A stretch of 62,219 bases of DNA from SMWD01 sp964629475. GTDB lineage: Bacteria > Pseudomonadota > Gammaproteobacteria > Steroidobacterales > GCA-2729495. The notes beneath the pieces were generated by a model. The model had not been told where the DNA came from. It was given only the letters and a program-made list of their open reading frames with translations, and did not search any database. Below, one piece after another: positions 1-7,453 of the stretch. The DNA is taken from positions 1-62,219 of the forward strand of contig CAZVQW010000017.1 of assembly GCA_964629475.1 (NCBI GenBank), written 5' to 3'. The translations under genes and the position numbers were made by a program. The stretch's first letter is position 1, and each line of letters starts with the position of its first letter.

Positions 1-27
1 TGGGGTGGTTTGAGACGTACGTTTAAT

Positions 28-42
28 TGGTGTCTGACACCA
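28..42. repeat. Family B palindrome
   Basis: TGGTGTCTGACACCA: two 7-bp arms around one central base. It is the first of about a dozen copies of this palindrome in intergenic positions of the window. Confidence 0.85.
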
Positions 43-113
43 TTTAATAAAACCGCATATTCAGGCCAGATTCGTGTCAACGCATGCCTTGGCCGAGGTG
101 ATAAAATCCCCGC

Positions 114-362
114 ATGGCCAGAAAATCAGAGAGCAAAGCAGAGAAAGTCTATCGGGAGGCATTGGCCTTGAGTGAGGCCGAACGCGAGGAGCTGGTACGG
201 CTGCTCACGGTGCAGAATGACGGCATGTGGGCCAGCCCGGAAATCGAGCAGGCGTGGATGGACGAGTGCGACCGGCGCGTTAAAGCCATGGACCGGGGTG
301 AGATGGAAATAATCCCGGCAGAAGAAGTTTACCGCCGCATTCGCGAACGTCTCGCCGGGTAA
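114..362 (+). CDS. Antitoxin, putative addiction-module component family
   Basis: An 82-residue protein that is mostly helical and highly charged. It resembles the small 'putative addiction module component' antitoxins (Unstab_antitox type): an N-terminal ALSEAEREELVRLL segment, then a conserved WMDECDRR-like helix and a basic C-terminus ending RIRERLAG. Antitoxins of this family neutralise the ParE/RelE toxin encoded next to them and usually repress their own promoter. The toxin gene follows after 8 nt on the same strand, as expected for such an operon. No strong ribosome binding site is visible upstream of the ATG. The family call rests on sequence pattern and on the partner. Confidence 0.8.
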   Translation: MARKSESKAEKVYREALALSEAEREELVRLLTVQNDGMWASPEIEQAWMDECDRRVKAMDRGEMEIIPAEEVYRRIRERLAG

Positions 363-370
363 AGCCGTTT

Positions 371-703
371 ATGGTCGTGCGCTATGGCGTTGCTGCTGAA
401 CTTGAATTGGCCGATGCCGTGGAATTTTATAATCAGGAACGCAACGGCCTCGGCGATGAATTTCTGCACGAAGTTCAGCGGGTGGCAGGTTTGCTGATTG
501 AAAACCCACGAATGGGCAGGCGTGTGCGAACTGACCGTCGTTCGGTGGTCTTGAAGCGATTTCCCTACCGGCTCGTTTATACGCTGGACGATATCGGTAT
601 CCTGATCATTGCAGTTGCCCACCAGCGCCAGCGTCCCGGTTATTGGGGCGAACGGGTAGAGGAGGCTTGTCCGCGCTACGTGGTGTTGCCGACGGCCGCC
701 TGA
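371..703 (+). CDS. ParE/RelE-type toxin
   Basis: A 110-residue toxin of the ParE/RelE superfamily. The N-terminus VVRYGVAAELELADAVEFY carries the typical helix of 'E…L..A..FY' spacing, followed by GLGDEFLHEV, and the C-terminal strands contain FPYRLVYTLDD and IIAVAHQRQRPGYW, all hallmarks of ParE-like proteins. ParE toxins poison gyrase and RelE toxins cut mRNA; which applies cannot be decided here. It follows the antitoxin after 8 nt. The protein runs past the usual GYW(xxR) end by about 15 residues, and its TGA stop is immediately followed by a family A repeat half, so the native 3' end may have been altered by an insertion. Confidence 0.82.
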   Translation: MVVRYGVAAELELADAVEFYNQERNGLGDEFLHEVQRVAGLLIENPRMGRRVRTDRRSVVLKRFPYRLVYTLDDIGILIIAVAHQRQRPGYWGERVEEACPRYVVLPTAA

Positions 704-724
704 AAAGGTACCGGGTTTATTTTA
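703..724 (+). repeat. Family A half-element (GGTACC variant)
   Basis: One arm only: AAAAGGTACCGGGTTTATTT starting on the last base of the toxin's TGA stop. No inverted partner is seen within the next 100 nt. Confidence 0.8.
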
Positions 725-731
725 TTACGGC

Positions 732-878
732 GTGTCCCCGACACCGCTGGAAGAAACGAGTGCATTGGGGAGTTGGCACGCCCATCTGTTGCATCTGGAC
801 CGTCGTCAGTGCGTGTTCTTTTGTCACGATGAATATCGCCAGGCAGGATCTGGAGGTGCAGGTCTATCGGGCCCGTAA
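732..878 (+). pseudogene. Decayed DUF6933-like fragment
   Basis: A 48-codon open frame with the segment LGSWHAHLLHLDRRQCVFF, which resembles the conserved N-terminal core of DUF6933 proteins (LG-W-ANLL-DRR-CVLF). The usual protein is several times longer and the frame ends in a TAA soon after the motif. I read it as a remnant. A family A half-repeat lies just upstream, so the 5' part may have been lost by insertion. Function is unknown in the family. Confidence 0.45.
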
Positions 879-999
879 TGTGCTGGACCTGGATCCGGTC
901 GCGGTGTCCTGTCACGTCAGCCATCGGCCGGCCACGATACGTGGCAAGTGGATCAGGCCCGACCGGGCGTTGCTGGAGAGCGTGAACGCGCTTAAATAA
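838..999 (+). pseudogene. Unrecognised C-terminal gene fragment
   Basis: A coding-like frame, shifted relative to the preceding fragment, reads DLEVQVYRARNVLDLDPVAV then a segment ending IRGKWIRPDRALLESVNALK and a TAA. Composition and the ordered motif look like the C-terminal end of a real protein, but I do not recognise the family and there is no good start codon or ribosome binding site. It may be the shifted continuation of the DUF6933-like remnant or a separate decayed gene. Family B repeat follows at the stop codon. Confidence 0.35.
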
Positions 1000-1018
1000 T
1001 TGGTGTCTGACACCAATT
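998..1018. repeat. Family B palindrome, extended
   Basis: Perfect palindrome with 10-bp arms (AATTGGTGTC and its complement) around a central T. It overlaps the TAA stop of the preceding fragment. Confidence 0.88.
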
Positions 1019-1167
1019 CCGGATACCAATTCCAAAACCCTGTGTATGGGCCGGATTCAGATCTGAAGTCGCCGTGGTCGAGATGCTAACGTCCCTCCAT
1101 GGTCAGGAAAGCAGAAGTTATCTGCCGAATTTTATTGTAACGGTTAGATGATCAGGAAAGACTATTC

Positions 1168-1935
1168 ATGTATCTGATGTATGTAGACGAAAGCGGAGAT
1201 ACAGGAATAACAGGTAGTCCAACGAGATTTTTTACTCTGACGGGCATTGTGGTTCACGAGCTACGCTGGAATGAGTATCTGGATCGACTCGTTATTTTCA
1301 GGCAGCGCATGCGTGGTGCATTTGGGCTTTTATTACGAGACGAAATTCACGCAGCGCATTTCATTAACAAGCCGGGAGCATTAGCAAGAATACGAAGAAA
1401 TGATCGTTTATCGATTCTACGCTTCTTTGCGAATGAGCTGTGCTCTATGGCAGATCTAAGCATTATCAACATAGTTGTTGATAAGGAAGGAAAGCCTCCG
1501 GATTTTGATGTCCTGGGCCATGCATGGGTAGCCTTGATTCAGCGTTTCTCAAATACAATGTCACACAGGAATTTTCCAGGGTCGGCCAATCCGGATGATC
1601 GTGGGTTAGTGCTGCCGGATATGAGTGAAGTCAAGAAAATTACCGGAACTCTGCGTCGTATGCGACGATACAATCCGGTGCCAAACCAAGGGGTATATGG
1701 GGCCGGGTACCGAAATATTACGATCTCTACGATGGTTGAAGATCCCTGTTTCAAGGACTCGCGAGATTCATATTTTATTCAGGCAGCCGACTTGGCTGCA
1801 TTTTTGCTGTACCAGCAGCTTGCGCCGTCAGCATATATCAGGAGCAAGGGCGCACAAAATTATTTTAATCGGCTTCGCCCCGTATTGTGCGCAGTAGCAT
1901 CAACGACGGATCCGGATGGCATAGTAAGGCTATAA
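1168..1935 (+). CDS. DUF3800 domain protein
   Basis: A 255-residue protein of the DUF3800 family. It begins MYLMYVDESGDTG, the signature of the family, has a central ALIQRFSN helix, and ends with YFIQAADLAAFLLYQQ, the conserved Q-AD--AF motif. The acidic residues in these motifs suggest a metal-dependent RNase H-like fold, but no reaction is established. An AGGAAAG ribosome binding site lies about 8 nt before the ATG. It stands alone, 3' of a toxin-antitoxin pair, in a stretch whose base composition looks more AT-rich than the flanks, which fits an accessory gene. DUF3800 genes are often found near mobile or defence loci; a defence role here is only a suggestion. Confidence 0.85.
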   Translation: MYLMYVDESGDTGITGSPTRFFTLTGIVVHELRWNEYLDRLVIFRQRMRGAFGLLLRDEIHAAHFINKPGALARIRRNDRLSILRFFANELCSMADLSIINIVVDKEGKPPDFDVLGHAWVALIQRFSNTMSHRNFPGSANPDDRGLVLPDMSEVKKITGTLRRMRRYNPVPNQGVYGAGYRNITISTMVEDPCFKDSRDSYFIQAADLAAFLLYQQLAPSAYIRSKGAQNYFNRLRPVLCAVASTTDPDGIVRL

Positions 1936-2057
1936 AAAAAGGGCCCTTGCGGACCCCGGGTGGATCCTACTACCCAGTTTTGCTGAGGTTCAGAGCCAAC
2001 TTCGAGCATACTCAATTTGTAGAGAATAAACAAATCACAAGTTGTTAAAAAGGTGCT

Positions 2058-2109
2058 AAAAAGGTGCCGGGTTTAATTTCCTGCAGGAAAATAAACCCGG
2101 CACCTTTTT
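2058..2109. repeat. Family A palindrome
   Basis: Full element: a left arm with GGTGCCGGGTTTAATTTCC, a short centre and the right arm GGAAAATAAACCCGGCACC with a T tract. It lies between convergent genes, 4 nt from the DUF4136 stop, and could act as a two-way hairpin terminator. Confidence 0.88.
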
Positions 2110-2112
2110 CTC

Positions 2113-2688
2113 TTACTTGGTGCGAGGTATAGGGTACTGCTCAAATAATTCTTCGATCACGATGGGCACGACAGTCTGCAGGTTCTCCCGGGTTTCTTCC
2201 TTTACGCGGCCGGTCGCCGCAGCCTCCCAGACGACCTGTTTGCGCTTACGGTCGATCACGTCGATGGCCACGGTGCCTTCCGTTGTTTGTGTAACGGATG
2301 TCGTGGATACGCCCATGCTGTAGCCGGTCATGGTGCCGTAGCGGCCACGCCCGCGATGAATGGACGCACTGCTCGACGGCTGGCTACTCGACTTGATCTT
2401 CTGCTGCGCCGATACGACGAAGTCGATCAGCAGGTCAGGGTCCGGCCAGCCTCGCTTCATGCCGCGCGCTTCGAGCTCGGCAGAGGTTGCCTTAATCAGG
2501 AATCCGCTGAGAATTCCGCGCACGCCGGCCCGATCGGTCGATAGCGGGTCCACAAAGCTATAAGTCTTGTAGGCCGAGAAATCAGTGTTGGAATCCTGGT
2601 TCACGATGATGGTCGGGCCGCTGGCGCAGGCAGCCAGTAATATGATCAGCACCAGCGAACCGGTTGCTTGAAAGAATCGATAAAGCAT
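2113..2688 (-). CDS. DUF4136 lipoprotein
   Basis: A 191-residue predicted lipoprotein. The signal segment SLVLIILLAACASG holds a lipobox with the acylated cysteine near residue 21. DUF4136 features follow: DFSAYKTYSF, then PDLLIDFVV, a Ser-rich linker, and the C-terminal GTVAIDVIDRKRKQVVWEA core. DUF4136 proteins are small outer-envelope proteins of unknown function. The closest relative in the window is the DUF4136 gene at 52821..53423, which shares the same motif order. A family A palindrome abuts its stop and a half-repeat lies upstream of its start. Confidence 0.88.
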   Translation of the reverse strand: MLYRFFQATGSLVLIILLAACASGPTIIVNQDSNTDFSAYKTYSFVDPLSTDRAGVRGILSGFLIKATSAELEARGMKRGWPDPDLLIDFVVSAQQKIKSSSQPSSSASIHRGRGRYGTMTGYSMGVSTTSVTQTTEGTVAIDVIDRKRKQVVWEAAATGRVKEETRENLQTVVPIVIEELFEQYPIPRTK

Positions 2689-2724
2689 GAACGTTCCTGA
2701 ATAGCCTGAACTTGAATGATACCG

Positions 2725-2748
2725 AAAAAGGTGCCGGGTTTATTTTTT
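2725..2748 (+). repeat. Family A half-element
   Basis: Single arm GGTGCCGGGTTTATTTTTTA preceded by an A tract, between two divergent lipoprotein genes. No right arm was found. Confidence 0.8.
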
Positions 2749-2876
2749 ACCTTCGGTTGACGGGGCATATTCCGATAACAGATAGTCTGCCTGTGGAAGT
2801 TCGGCGCGTTTAAATGCGGACCGGTTCGGTTTTCGGCCATGGAAGAAGGCCATTGAAGAGAACAAGGAAAGAGAAT

Positions 2877-3533
2877 GTGAAAATTTTGAGATACCGGACC
2901 GTGATTGCCAACAGGATCATGATCGCCAGCATGGTAATCTTCCTCTCCGCCTGCGCGACGATCCCGAGTGTGAAGAAGGTTCAGGCGTTGCCAGACACCG
3001 CCGACGCACCGTACGAAAACTTTCTTGTCGTCGCGCTCTTATCCACCTATACCGCACGCCAGGGGCTTGAAAAGCAGGTGGTCAGCCAGCTTGCAGAGCG
3101 CGGCATCAATGCCGTTGCCAGCACGTCGATGATGAAAACAACGACGCTGATGACGAGGCAGAATTACGTGGCGATGGTTGACAAAATTGGTGCCGATGCC
3201 CTGCTGGTCAGCCAGTTGATCGACCTGGACTCGGACATCACAAAAAAGGATGCAAGTCCCGAGGCGACATACAACGTCCGGCCGACGTATTACTTCAATG
3301 TCTGGGAGGTCGACTTGACGGAATACATCGAACCCCAGTTTATCGGGCTTGAAGGCACCTACGAGCTTGCCACCCAGGTGTACTCGGTTAGCACCCGGGA
3401 TGTCGTCTGGGCAATCGAGTCGAGCGCGGATTTCGAGCAGGACATATCCGTGCCACGACCGTACTTAATCTACCTGGACGAGGCGAGATCTATTGTTCGC
3501 CACTTGTCGCGCGACGGAGTGATTGCGAAGTAG
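2877..3533 (+). CDS. Hypothetical lipoprotein
   Basis: A predicted lipoprotein of about 218 residues: a basic N-terminus, the hydrophobic stretch IMIASMVIFLSACAT with a lipobox (LSAC), then a soluble domain containing ENFLVVAL and a C-terminal part with YELATQVYSVSTRDVVWAIE. This layout resembles envelope proteins that carry a 'DALLVSQL' strand and a VVW-ESS motif, as in DUF4136-like or GNA1162-like families, but I cannot assign a family. The GTG at 2877 is preferred over the upstream ATG at 2814 because GGAAAGAGA sits just before it and it yields a normal signal peptide. Confidence 0.75.
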   Translation: MKILRYRTVIANRIMIASMVIFLSACATIPSVKKVQALPDTADAPYENFLVVALLSTYTARQGLEKQVVSQLAERGINAVASTSMMKTTTLMTRQNYVAMVDKIGADALLVSQLIDLDSDITKKDASPEATYNVRPTYYFNVWEVDLTEYIEPQFIGLEGTYELATQVYSVSTRDVVWAIESSADFEQDISVPRPYLIYLDEARSIVRHLSRDGVIAK

Positions 3534-3535
3534 GG

Positions 3536-3590
3536 AAAAGGTGCCGGGTTTATTTTCCTGCATGTCCGGAAAATAAACCCGGCACCTTTT
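3536..3590. repeat. Family A palindrome
   Basis: Full element, both arms GGTGCCGGGTTTATTTTCC and complement around a short centre that is itself partly palindromic. It starts 2 nt after the stop of the upstream lipoprotein gene. Confidence 0.9.
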
Positions 3591-3709
3591 CACGGGAGCC
3601 TTCAAACCGCTTGAAACTTAAGCCCTGCAACCCCATATAAGTAACTGTGGTCATTCCGCAGATGCCACGTTATCTTATTTAAATCACTCGGAGCCAACCT
3701 GAGCCTAAT

Positions 3710-4597
3710 ATGAGAATTTTGCTGTTCCTGGCGACCAACGTCGCGATCCTCGTCGTCCTTTCGATCGTATTCAACCTGCTGGGTCTGGAGGGTATCCTTG
3801 CCGAGAATCAGGTCGACCTGAATCTACAGGCACTGCTGGTGATGTCGGCGGTCATCGGTTTCGCCGGCTCATTCATCTCGCTATTCATCTCCAAGTGGAT
3901 GGCCAAGCGCAGCATGGGCGTGCAGGTGATCGATCCGCAGCAGCCGCGCAATGACGCCGAACGCTGGCTCGTGAGCACGGTACAAAGCCAGGCGCAGCAA
4001 GCGAACATCGGCATGCCCGAGGTGGGTGTCTTCGACTCGCCCGACCCGAATGCGTTTGCGACGGGCGCGAACAAGAACAACGCACTGGTCGCGGTCAGCA
4101 CGGGCCTGATGCAGGCGATGAGCAGGGAAGAGGTCGAGGCCGTGCTTGCGCATGAAGTCAGCCACGTGGCCAACGGTGACATGGTGACAATGGCCCTGAT
4201 TCAGGGCGTCGTGAATACCTTCGTCATATTCCTGTCGCGCCTGGTGGGATTCTTTGTCGATCGCGTGATTCTCAAGAACACCCGTGGTTTGGGCATCGGC
4301 TACTTCGTTACTTCGATTATTGCCCAGATCATACTGGGTATACTCGCGAGCACGATTGTGATGTGGTACTCACGTCGCCGCGAGTTCCGGGCGGACGCCG
4401 GTGCTGCGAGTCTCGCGGGTCGTCAGCAGATGATCGGTGCACTCAAACGTCTGCAGACCAACGCGCCGGACGAGTCGGTCATGCCCGAGCAGATGGCCGC
4501 GTTCGGTATTCATGGCAGTAAGCCTTCGGGGCTGCGGGCGCTGTTTATGAGTCATCCGCCGTTGGAGCGGCGTATTGCGGCGTTGGAAGATCGGTAA
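3710..4597 (+). CDS. htpX: Membrane zinc metalloprotease HtpX
   Basis: A 295-residue HtpX, the usual length. It degrades misfolded inner-membrane proteins together with FtsH-type quality control. Two N-terminal membrane segments (about 4-25 and 40-62) are followed by the M48 protease domain, with the zinc motif HEVSH at 148-152 and the third ligand Glu in SRRREFRADA near residue 225. Further hydrophobic segments lie at 163-185 and 195-220. The C-terminus keeps the FMSHPPLERRIAAL motif. The stop codon TAA is the first base group of a family A compound repeat. In many bacteria htpX responds to envelope stress; no Cpx-like site is recognised here. Confidence 0.96.
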   Translation: MRILLFLATNVAILVVLSIVFNLLGLEGILAENQVDLNLQALLVMSAVIGFAGSFISLFISKWMAKRSMGVQVIDPQQPRNDAERWLVSTVQSQAQQANIGMPEVGVFDSPDPNAFATGANKNNALVAVSTGLMQAMSREEVEAVLAHEVSHVANGDMVTMALIQGVVNTFVIFLSRLVGFFVDRVILKNTRGLGIGYFVTSIIAQIILGILASTIVMWYSRRREFRADAGAASLAGRQQMIGALKRLQTNAPDESVMPEQMAAFGIHGSKPSGLRALFMSHPPLERRIAALEDR

Positions 4598-4720
4598 AAA
4601 GGTGCCGGGTTTATTTATCTCTCCGGGTGATGGTCAGAGAAAAATAAACCCGGCACCTTTTCTCGGCACCTTTTCTATTTTCTTAAATAGACCCGGTACC
4701 TTTTCCCGGTACCTTTTCCT
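4596..4720. repeat. Compound family A element
   Basis: A full GGTGCC element (about 4596..4660) starting within the htpX stop codon. It is followed by truncated right arms: a CGGCACCTTTTC piece, then an AGACCCGGTACC arm and a CCCGGTACCTTTTCC arm. The pieces look like tandem or nested insertions of both GGTGCC and GGTACC variants. Confidence 0.85.
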
Positions 4721-4768
4721 TGACCCCTGCAGGCGGGTGAGTAAGTATGTAAACGTAAAAAATACAGT

Positions 4769-4790
4769 AAAAAGGTACCGGGTTTATTTT
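4769..4790 (+). repeat. Left inverted copy flanking the RAYT gene
   Basis: AAAGGTACCGGGTTTATTTT, the GGTACC variant, lying 82 nt before the transposase start. Its inverted complement lies at 5562..5582, so the pair brackets the gene. Confidence 0.85.
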
Positions 4791-4872
4791 CTAAACACAT
4801 ACACCCGATAACTGGCTAAACTCGAACTGCGCATCCGCGTAGTCTGGCTTCTCGCACTTTTGAGGAGCCCTC

Positions 4873-5568
4873 ATGGCCAGGCGATCCCGAGTCTTCATGC
4901 CGGGTTATCCCCATCACGTCGTCCAACGCGGGCACGATCGCAAGGCTGTGTTCGTCGAGCCGGAGGATTACGAGTATTACCTGGCCAATCTGATTGAGTG
5001 GAAAACCCACTACGACATTGCCGTTTATGCATACTGCCTGATGACGAACCATGTCCACCTGATACTTTCGCCGCACACGGAAGGTGTTGCCATCTCCGCA
5101 TTGATGCGTCGTTTGTCGGCCCGCCAGGCTCGCTATGTGAACCGGCTCGAGGGGCGCAGCGGCACGCTCTGGGGCGGGCGCTTTAAATGCAGCATCATCG
5201 ACTCGGATAACTACCTGCTTGCGTGCATGCGCTACGTAGATCTGAATCCGGTGCGCGCGGGCCTGTGCCAGCACCCGGCCGAGTATCGCTGGAGCAGTTA
5301 CGCGCAGAAGGTTGGGCTGTTAAATGAATCTGAGCACGAGCATTGGCTCGACCCGGATCCGGTCACGTGGCACGAAAGCGTGACCTGGCGCCACCGTACC
5401 TATGCAAGATTCGTCGCGGCCGAGCTTCCCGAGGACGAGCTCGACCTGATCCGCTCCGCTGTCCGGCGCAACCAGCTAACCGGTACCGGACGCTTCGTCG
5501 ATGAGATCGAAAATCGGACGGGTCTGCGTATCGAGGCGCGCGGGCGCGGCAGACCGCCGAGAAAATAA
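4873..5568 (+). CDS. REP-associated tyrosine transposase (RAYT, Y1_Tnp)
   Basis: A 231-residue IS200/IS605-like Y1 transposase of the RAYT group. These single-strand HUH enzymes cut and join REP palindromes. The protein starts with SRVFMPGYPHHVVQRG, the usual RAYT N-terminus, has the metal-binding HVH at 60-62 in CLMTNHVHLILSP, and the RYVDLNPVRAG motif with Tyr121, the likely nucleophile by family analogy. GTLWGGRFKCSII lies between them. The ATG is preceded by GAGGAG. The gene is bracketed by inverted family A arms of the GGTACC type (4769..4790 and 5562..5582), and its TAA stop lies inside the right arm. It appears intact, so it is the best candidate for the enzyme that spread family A. 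Confidence 0.93.
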   Translation: MARRSRVFMPGYPHHVVQRGHDRKAVFVEPEDYEYYLANLIEWKTHYDIAVYAYCLMTNHVHLILSPHTEGVAISALMRRLSARQARYVNRLEGRSGTLWGGRFKCSIIDSDNYLLACMRYVDLNPVRAGLCQHPAEYRWSSYAQKVGLLNESEHEHWLDPDPVTWHESVTWRHRTYARFVAAELPEDELDLIRSAVRRNQLTGTGRFVDEIENRTGLRIEARGRGRPPRK

Positions 5569-5582
5569 ACCCGGTACCTTTT
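5562..5582 (-). repeat. Right inverted copy flanking the RAYT gene
   Basis: AAAATAAACCCGGTACCTTT, inverted relative to the copy at 4769..4790. The first TAA of this arm is the stop codon of the transposase. Confidence 0.87.
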
Positions 5583-5588
5583 CCCGCT

Positions 5589-5604
5589 AGTGTCAGACAC
5601 CATT
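5589..5604. repeat. Family B palindrome, imperfect
   Basis: TAGTGTCAGACACCATTA directly after the right family A arm. The outer base pairs of the usual palindrome are altered. Confidence 0.65.
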
Positions 5605-5617
5605 AGTCACATGACAG

Positions 5618-5956
5618 CTACTGAACTTTTTCCAGTATATGCTCGACTGCGGCACGAATTTCTTCGTCCGTGCATTCAGCGCACTCGCCACGCGCTTCCA
5701 TGTCGCCAATGCCGGTAATTGTCTTGGCAGTCAATTCATCGAGCCCTTTCGGTACCCGATCTTCCCAATCTTCCTGATCGTCGATATCCGGCGCCCCGGA
5801 GAAAAATCCGCCGATGCCGCCGGTATGACAATTCGCACAATTTGCCTCGAAGACGGCTTCACCTGATCGTCCGGACGTGCTGTCGCCGGCTGCCACGACA
5901 ATGGTTGTTGTGGAAAGGCAAACAAATGCAACCAGGATTGAACGAATGCAACGCAT
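5618..5956 (-). CDS. Cytochrome c5-like periplasmic cytochrome
   Basis: A 112-residue c-type cytochrome. An N-terminal signal peptide (SILVAFVCLSTTTIVVAA) precedes the heme-binding CANCH at 40-44. A GDMEARGECAECT segment follows, with the Met that probably serves as the second axial ligand and a Cys pair typical of cytochrome c5. The C-terminal helix ends VEHILEKVQ. Such proteins carry electrons in the periplasm, often towards terminal oxidases. The gene lies downstream of the RAYT on the opposite strand; the two are unrelated in function. Confidence 0.9.
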   Translation of the reverse strand: MRCIRSILVAFVCLSTTTIVVAAGDSTSGRSGEAVFEANCANCHTGGIGGFFSGAPDIDDQEDWEDRVPKGLDELTAKTITGIGDMEARGECAECTDEEIRAAVEHILEKVQ

Positions 5957-6053
5957 CTTTAGTGCTCCATAAAATTACGAAAGTCCGGGAGAGTGTTACG
6001 CATTTACCATGATCTGGATAGATCTCAAGCCGATATATATCTTTATCTACCCG

Positions 6054-6143
6054 AAAAGGTGCCGAAAAGGTGCCGGGTTTATTTTTCTTTCACGAGCACA
6101 TGTTGATACGGGACTAACTGGATAATAAACCCGGTACCTTTTT
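6054..6143. repeat. Family A element with doubled left end
   Basis: The left end carries AAAAGGTGCCG twice in a row before GGGTTTATTT. The centre is about 40 nt and the right arm is the GGTACC variant. Its right edge touches the TGA stop of the neighbouring minus-strand gene. The mixed GGTGCC and GGTACC arms suggest recombination between variants. Confidence 0.85.
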
Positions 6144-7348
6144 CAATCATCATCGTGTTCGTCGATGTGCATCGCGATCAGTTCTTCTACGGCCTCCAGG
6201 CCATCCTCGAAATCCGGGTCGTGATCCGCAGCTTTTGCCGAGATCATCGTGCCGGCCAGTTTGGCGATCGACTCCGCGGGATCTGTCAGTAAATCTGTTT
6301 CCGGTTGTGATTTCGATACGGATAAGAAATCGTTGACCATGACGTTGAGCGCGACCATCTCGCTGATACTGATCGTGGCCGGGACGGTCGAATCCGTTTG
6401 GCCGCTGTCGGCCGGCTGCGTCACGGGCATGTGGTCCTGATATAGCTGCGCGACACCCATTGAAGCGCTGCTGGACATCTCGACCGAGAAGCTCTGCAGT
6501 TCACGCGTGTTCAGTTTCATGCGGCCGAGTTTGTGCAGGGCCTTGTGGACCTGTCCATCGAAGAACTTGTCGGCCGCGTGCTCGATGCGGTTGAGTAGTT
6601 TGCGAATACTCTTTCTCTCGCCCTTGTCCAGCTCTCCATCGACCGTGAAAGTCAGGTGGTTGCTTGCATAGCTGCTTGTTGTGGATACGTTGGCTGTAAC
6701 GCCGTCGCCATCCACGCTGGCATTGCCGCGTTCGCCGCCGGTCTCTGCGGAGATGTTGATCGTGACGATGTCGCCGTCATTGGTCGTAATGCTGATGCTG
6801 GCACTCCGGCTGGCGCTGTATTGAGCCACGCTGGCCGTAATCGAACTGGGCGGTGCCGGGGCGAGTTCGCCGAGCGCATTGTCGAGCAATGCTCTGGAAG
6901 TATTCAGATCCTGCGCAACGTCGTTGGTCAGATTGTTTTGCGCGGCAATCTGTTGCTCGGTTTCGGTCACGCCTTCGGCGACGCCTGCTTTCGCCGTCTC
7001 TATGGTCGCTTCCGGCGATTCCTCTGCAGGTTGCGCCGAGAGCAGCGTTTGCAGGGCACTTTTGACCTGACCCGCAACATCCTGCGGGCTGTTGCTCGAC
7101 GGGTAGCCGGAAACCGCCGCCGAAAGATTAACCTGCAAAGAGCGATTGAGTGACGCAAACAGATTCTGACTCAGCAACTGCATGGCCGACCGGCGCCCGA
7201 AACCGGAGAATCCCGCGTGCATGAGCGGCCGCGCCCGGTGGTGCTCGCCGGCACGCATGCGATCGTCCCGTCCCGCCACGTCAGAGTCGGGGCGAATGCC
7301 GTGTTCGTGCCGATGACCGTTGTAAAGGTCGAATTGCCCTATATGCAT
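6143..7348 (-). CDS. Hypothetical acidic protein
   Basis: About 401 residues from the ATG at 7348, which has an AGGCAGG ribosome binding site; a TTG at 7435 would add 29 residues but lies against a small repeat. There is no signal peptide or membrane segment. The first third is basic and His/Arg-rich. The middle has SISITTNDGDIVTINIS, a β-strand pattern seen in uncharacterised gammaproteobacterial proteins. A helical segment follows with LDKGERKSIRKLLNRIEHAA and KFFDGQVHKALHKLGRM, and the tail is very acidic (HIDEHDDD). I do not recognise a named domain. Family A sequence lies at both ends. Confidence 0.7.
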   Translation of the reverse strand: MHIGQFDLYNGHRHEHGIRPDSDVAGRDDRMRAGEHHRARPLMHAGFSGFGRRSAMQLLSQNLFASLNRSLQVNLSAAVSGYPSSNSPQDVAGQVKSALQTLLSAQPAEESPEATIETAKAGVAEGVTETEQQIAAQNNLTNDVAQDLNTSRALLDNALGELAPAPPSSITASVAQYSASRSASISITTNDGDIVTINISAETGGERGNASVDGDGVTANVSTTSSYASNHLTFTVDGELDKGERKSIRKLLNRIEHAADKFFDGQVHKALHKLGRMKLNTRELQSFSVEMSSSASMGVAQLYQDHMPVTQPADSGQTDSTVPATISISEMVALNVMVNDFLSVSKSQPETDLLTDPAESIAKLAGTMISAKAADHDPDFEDGLEAVEELIAMHIDEHDDD

Positions 7349-7438
7349 AGCGTGCACCTGCCTGTTCGCAGAAACCGGTTTCAATTGAGAGTCTACATAA
7401 CGGGATATCGGCACGATTCCCGGGAACTTGAGCAATCG

Positions 7439-7452
7439 AAAAGGTACCTTTT
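7439..7452. repeat. Minimal family A palindrome
   Basis: AAAAGGTACCTTTT: the two outer ends of the GGTACC variant joined with the CCGGGTTTATTT part and loop missing. Confidence 0.65.
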
Positions 7453-7453
7453 C

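Noticed and set aside
3808..4182. Gene antisense to htpX
   Set aside because: The HtpX motifs are complete on the other strand, so this open frame is a consequence of codon bias.
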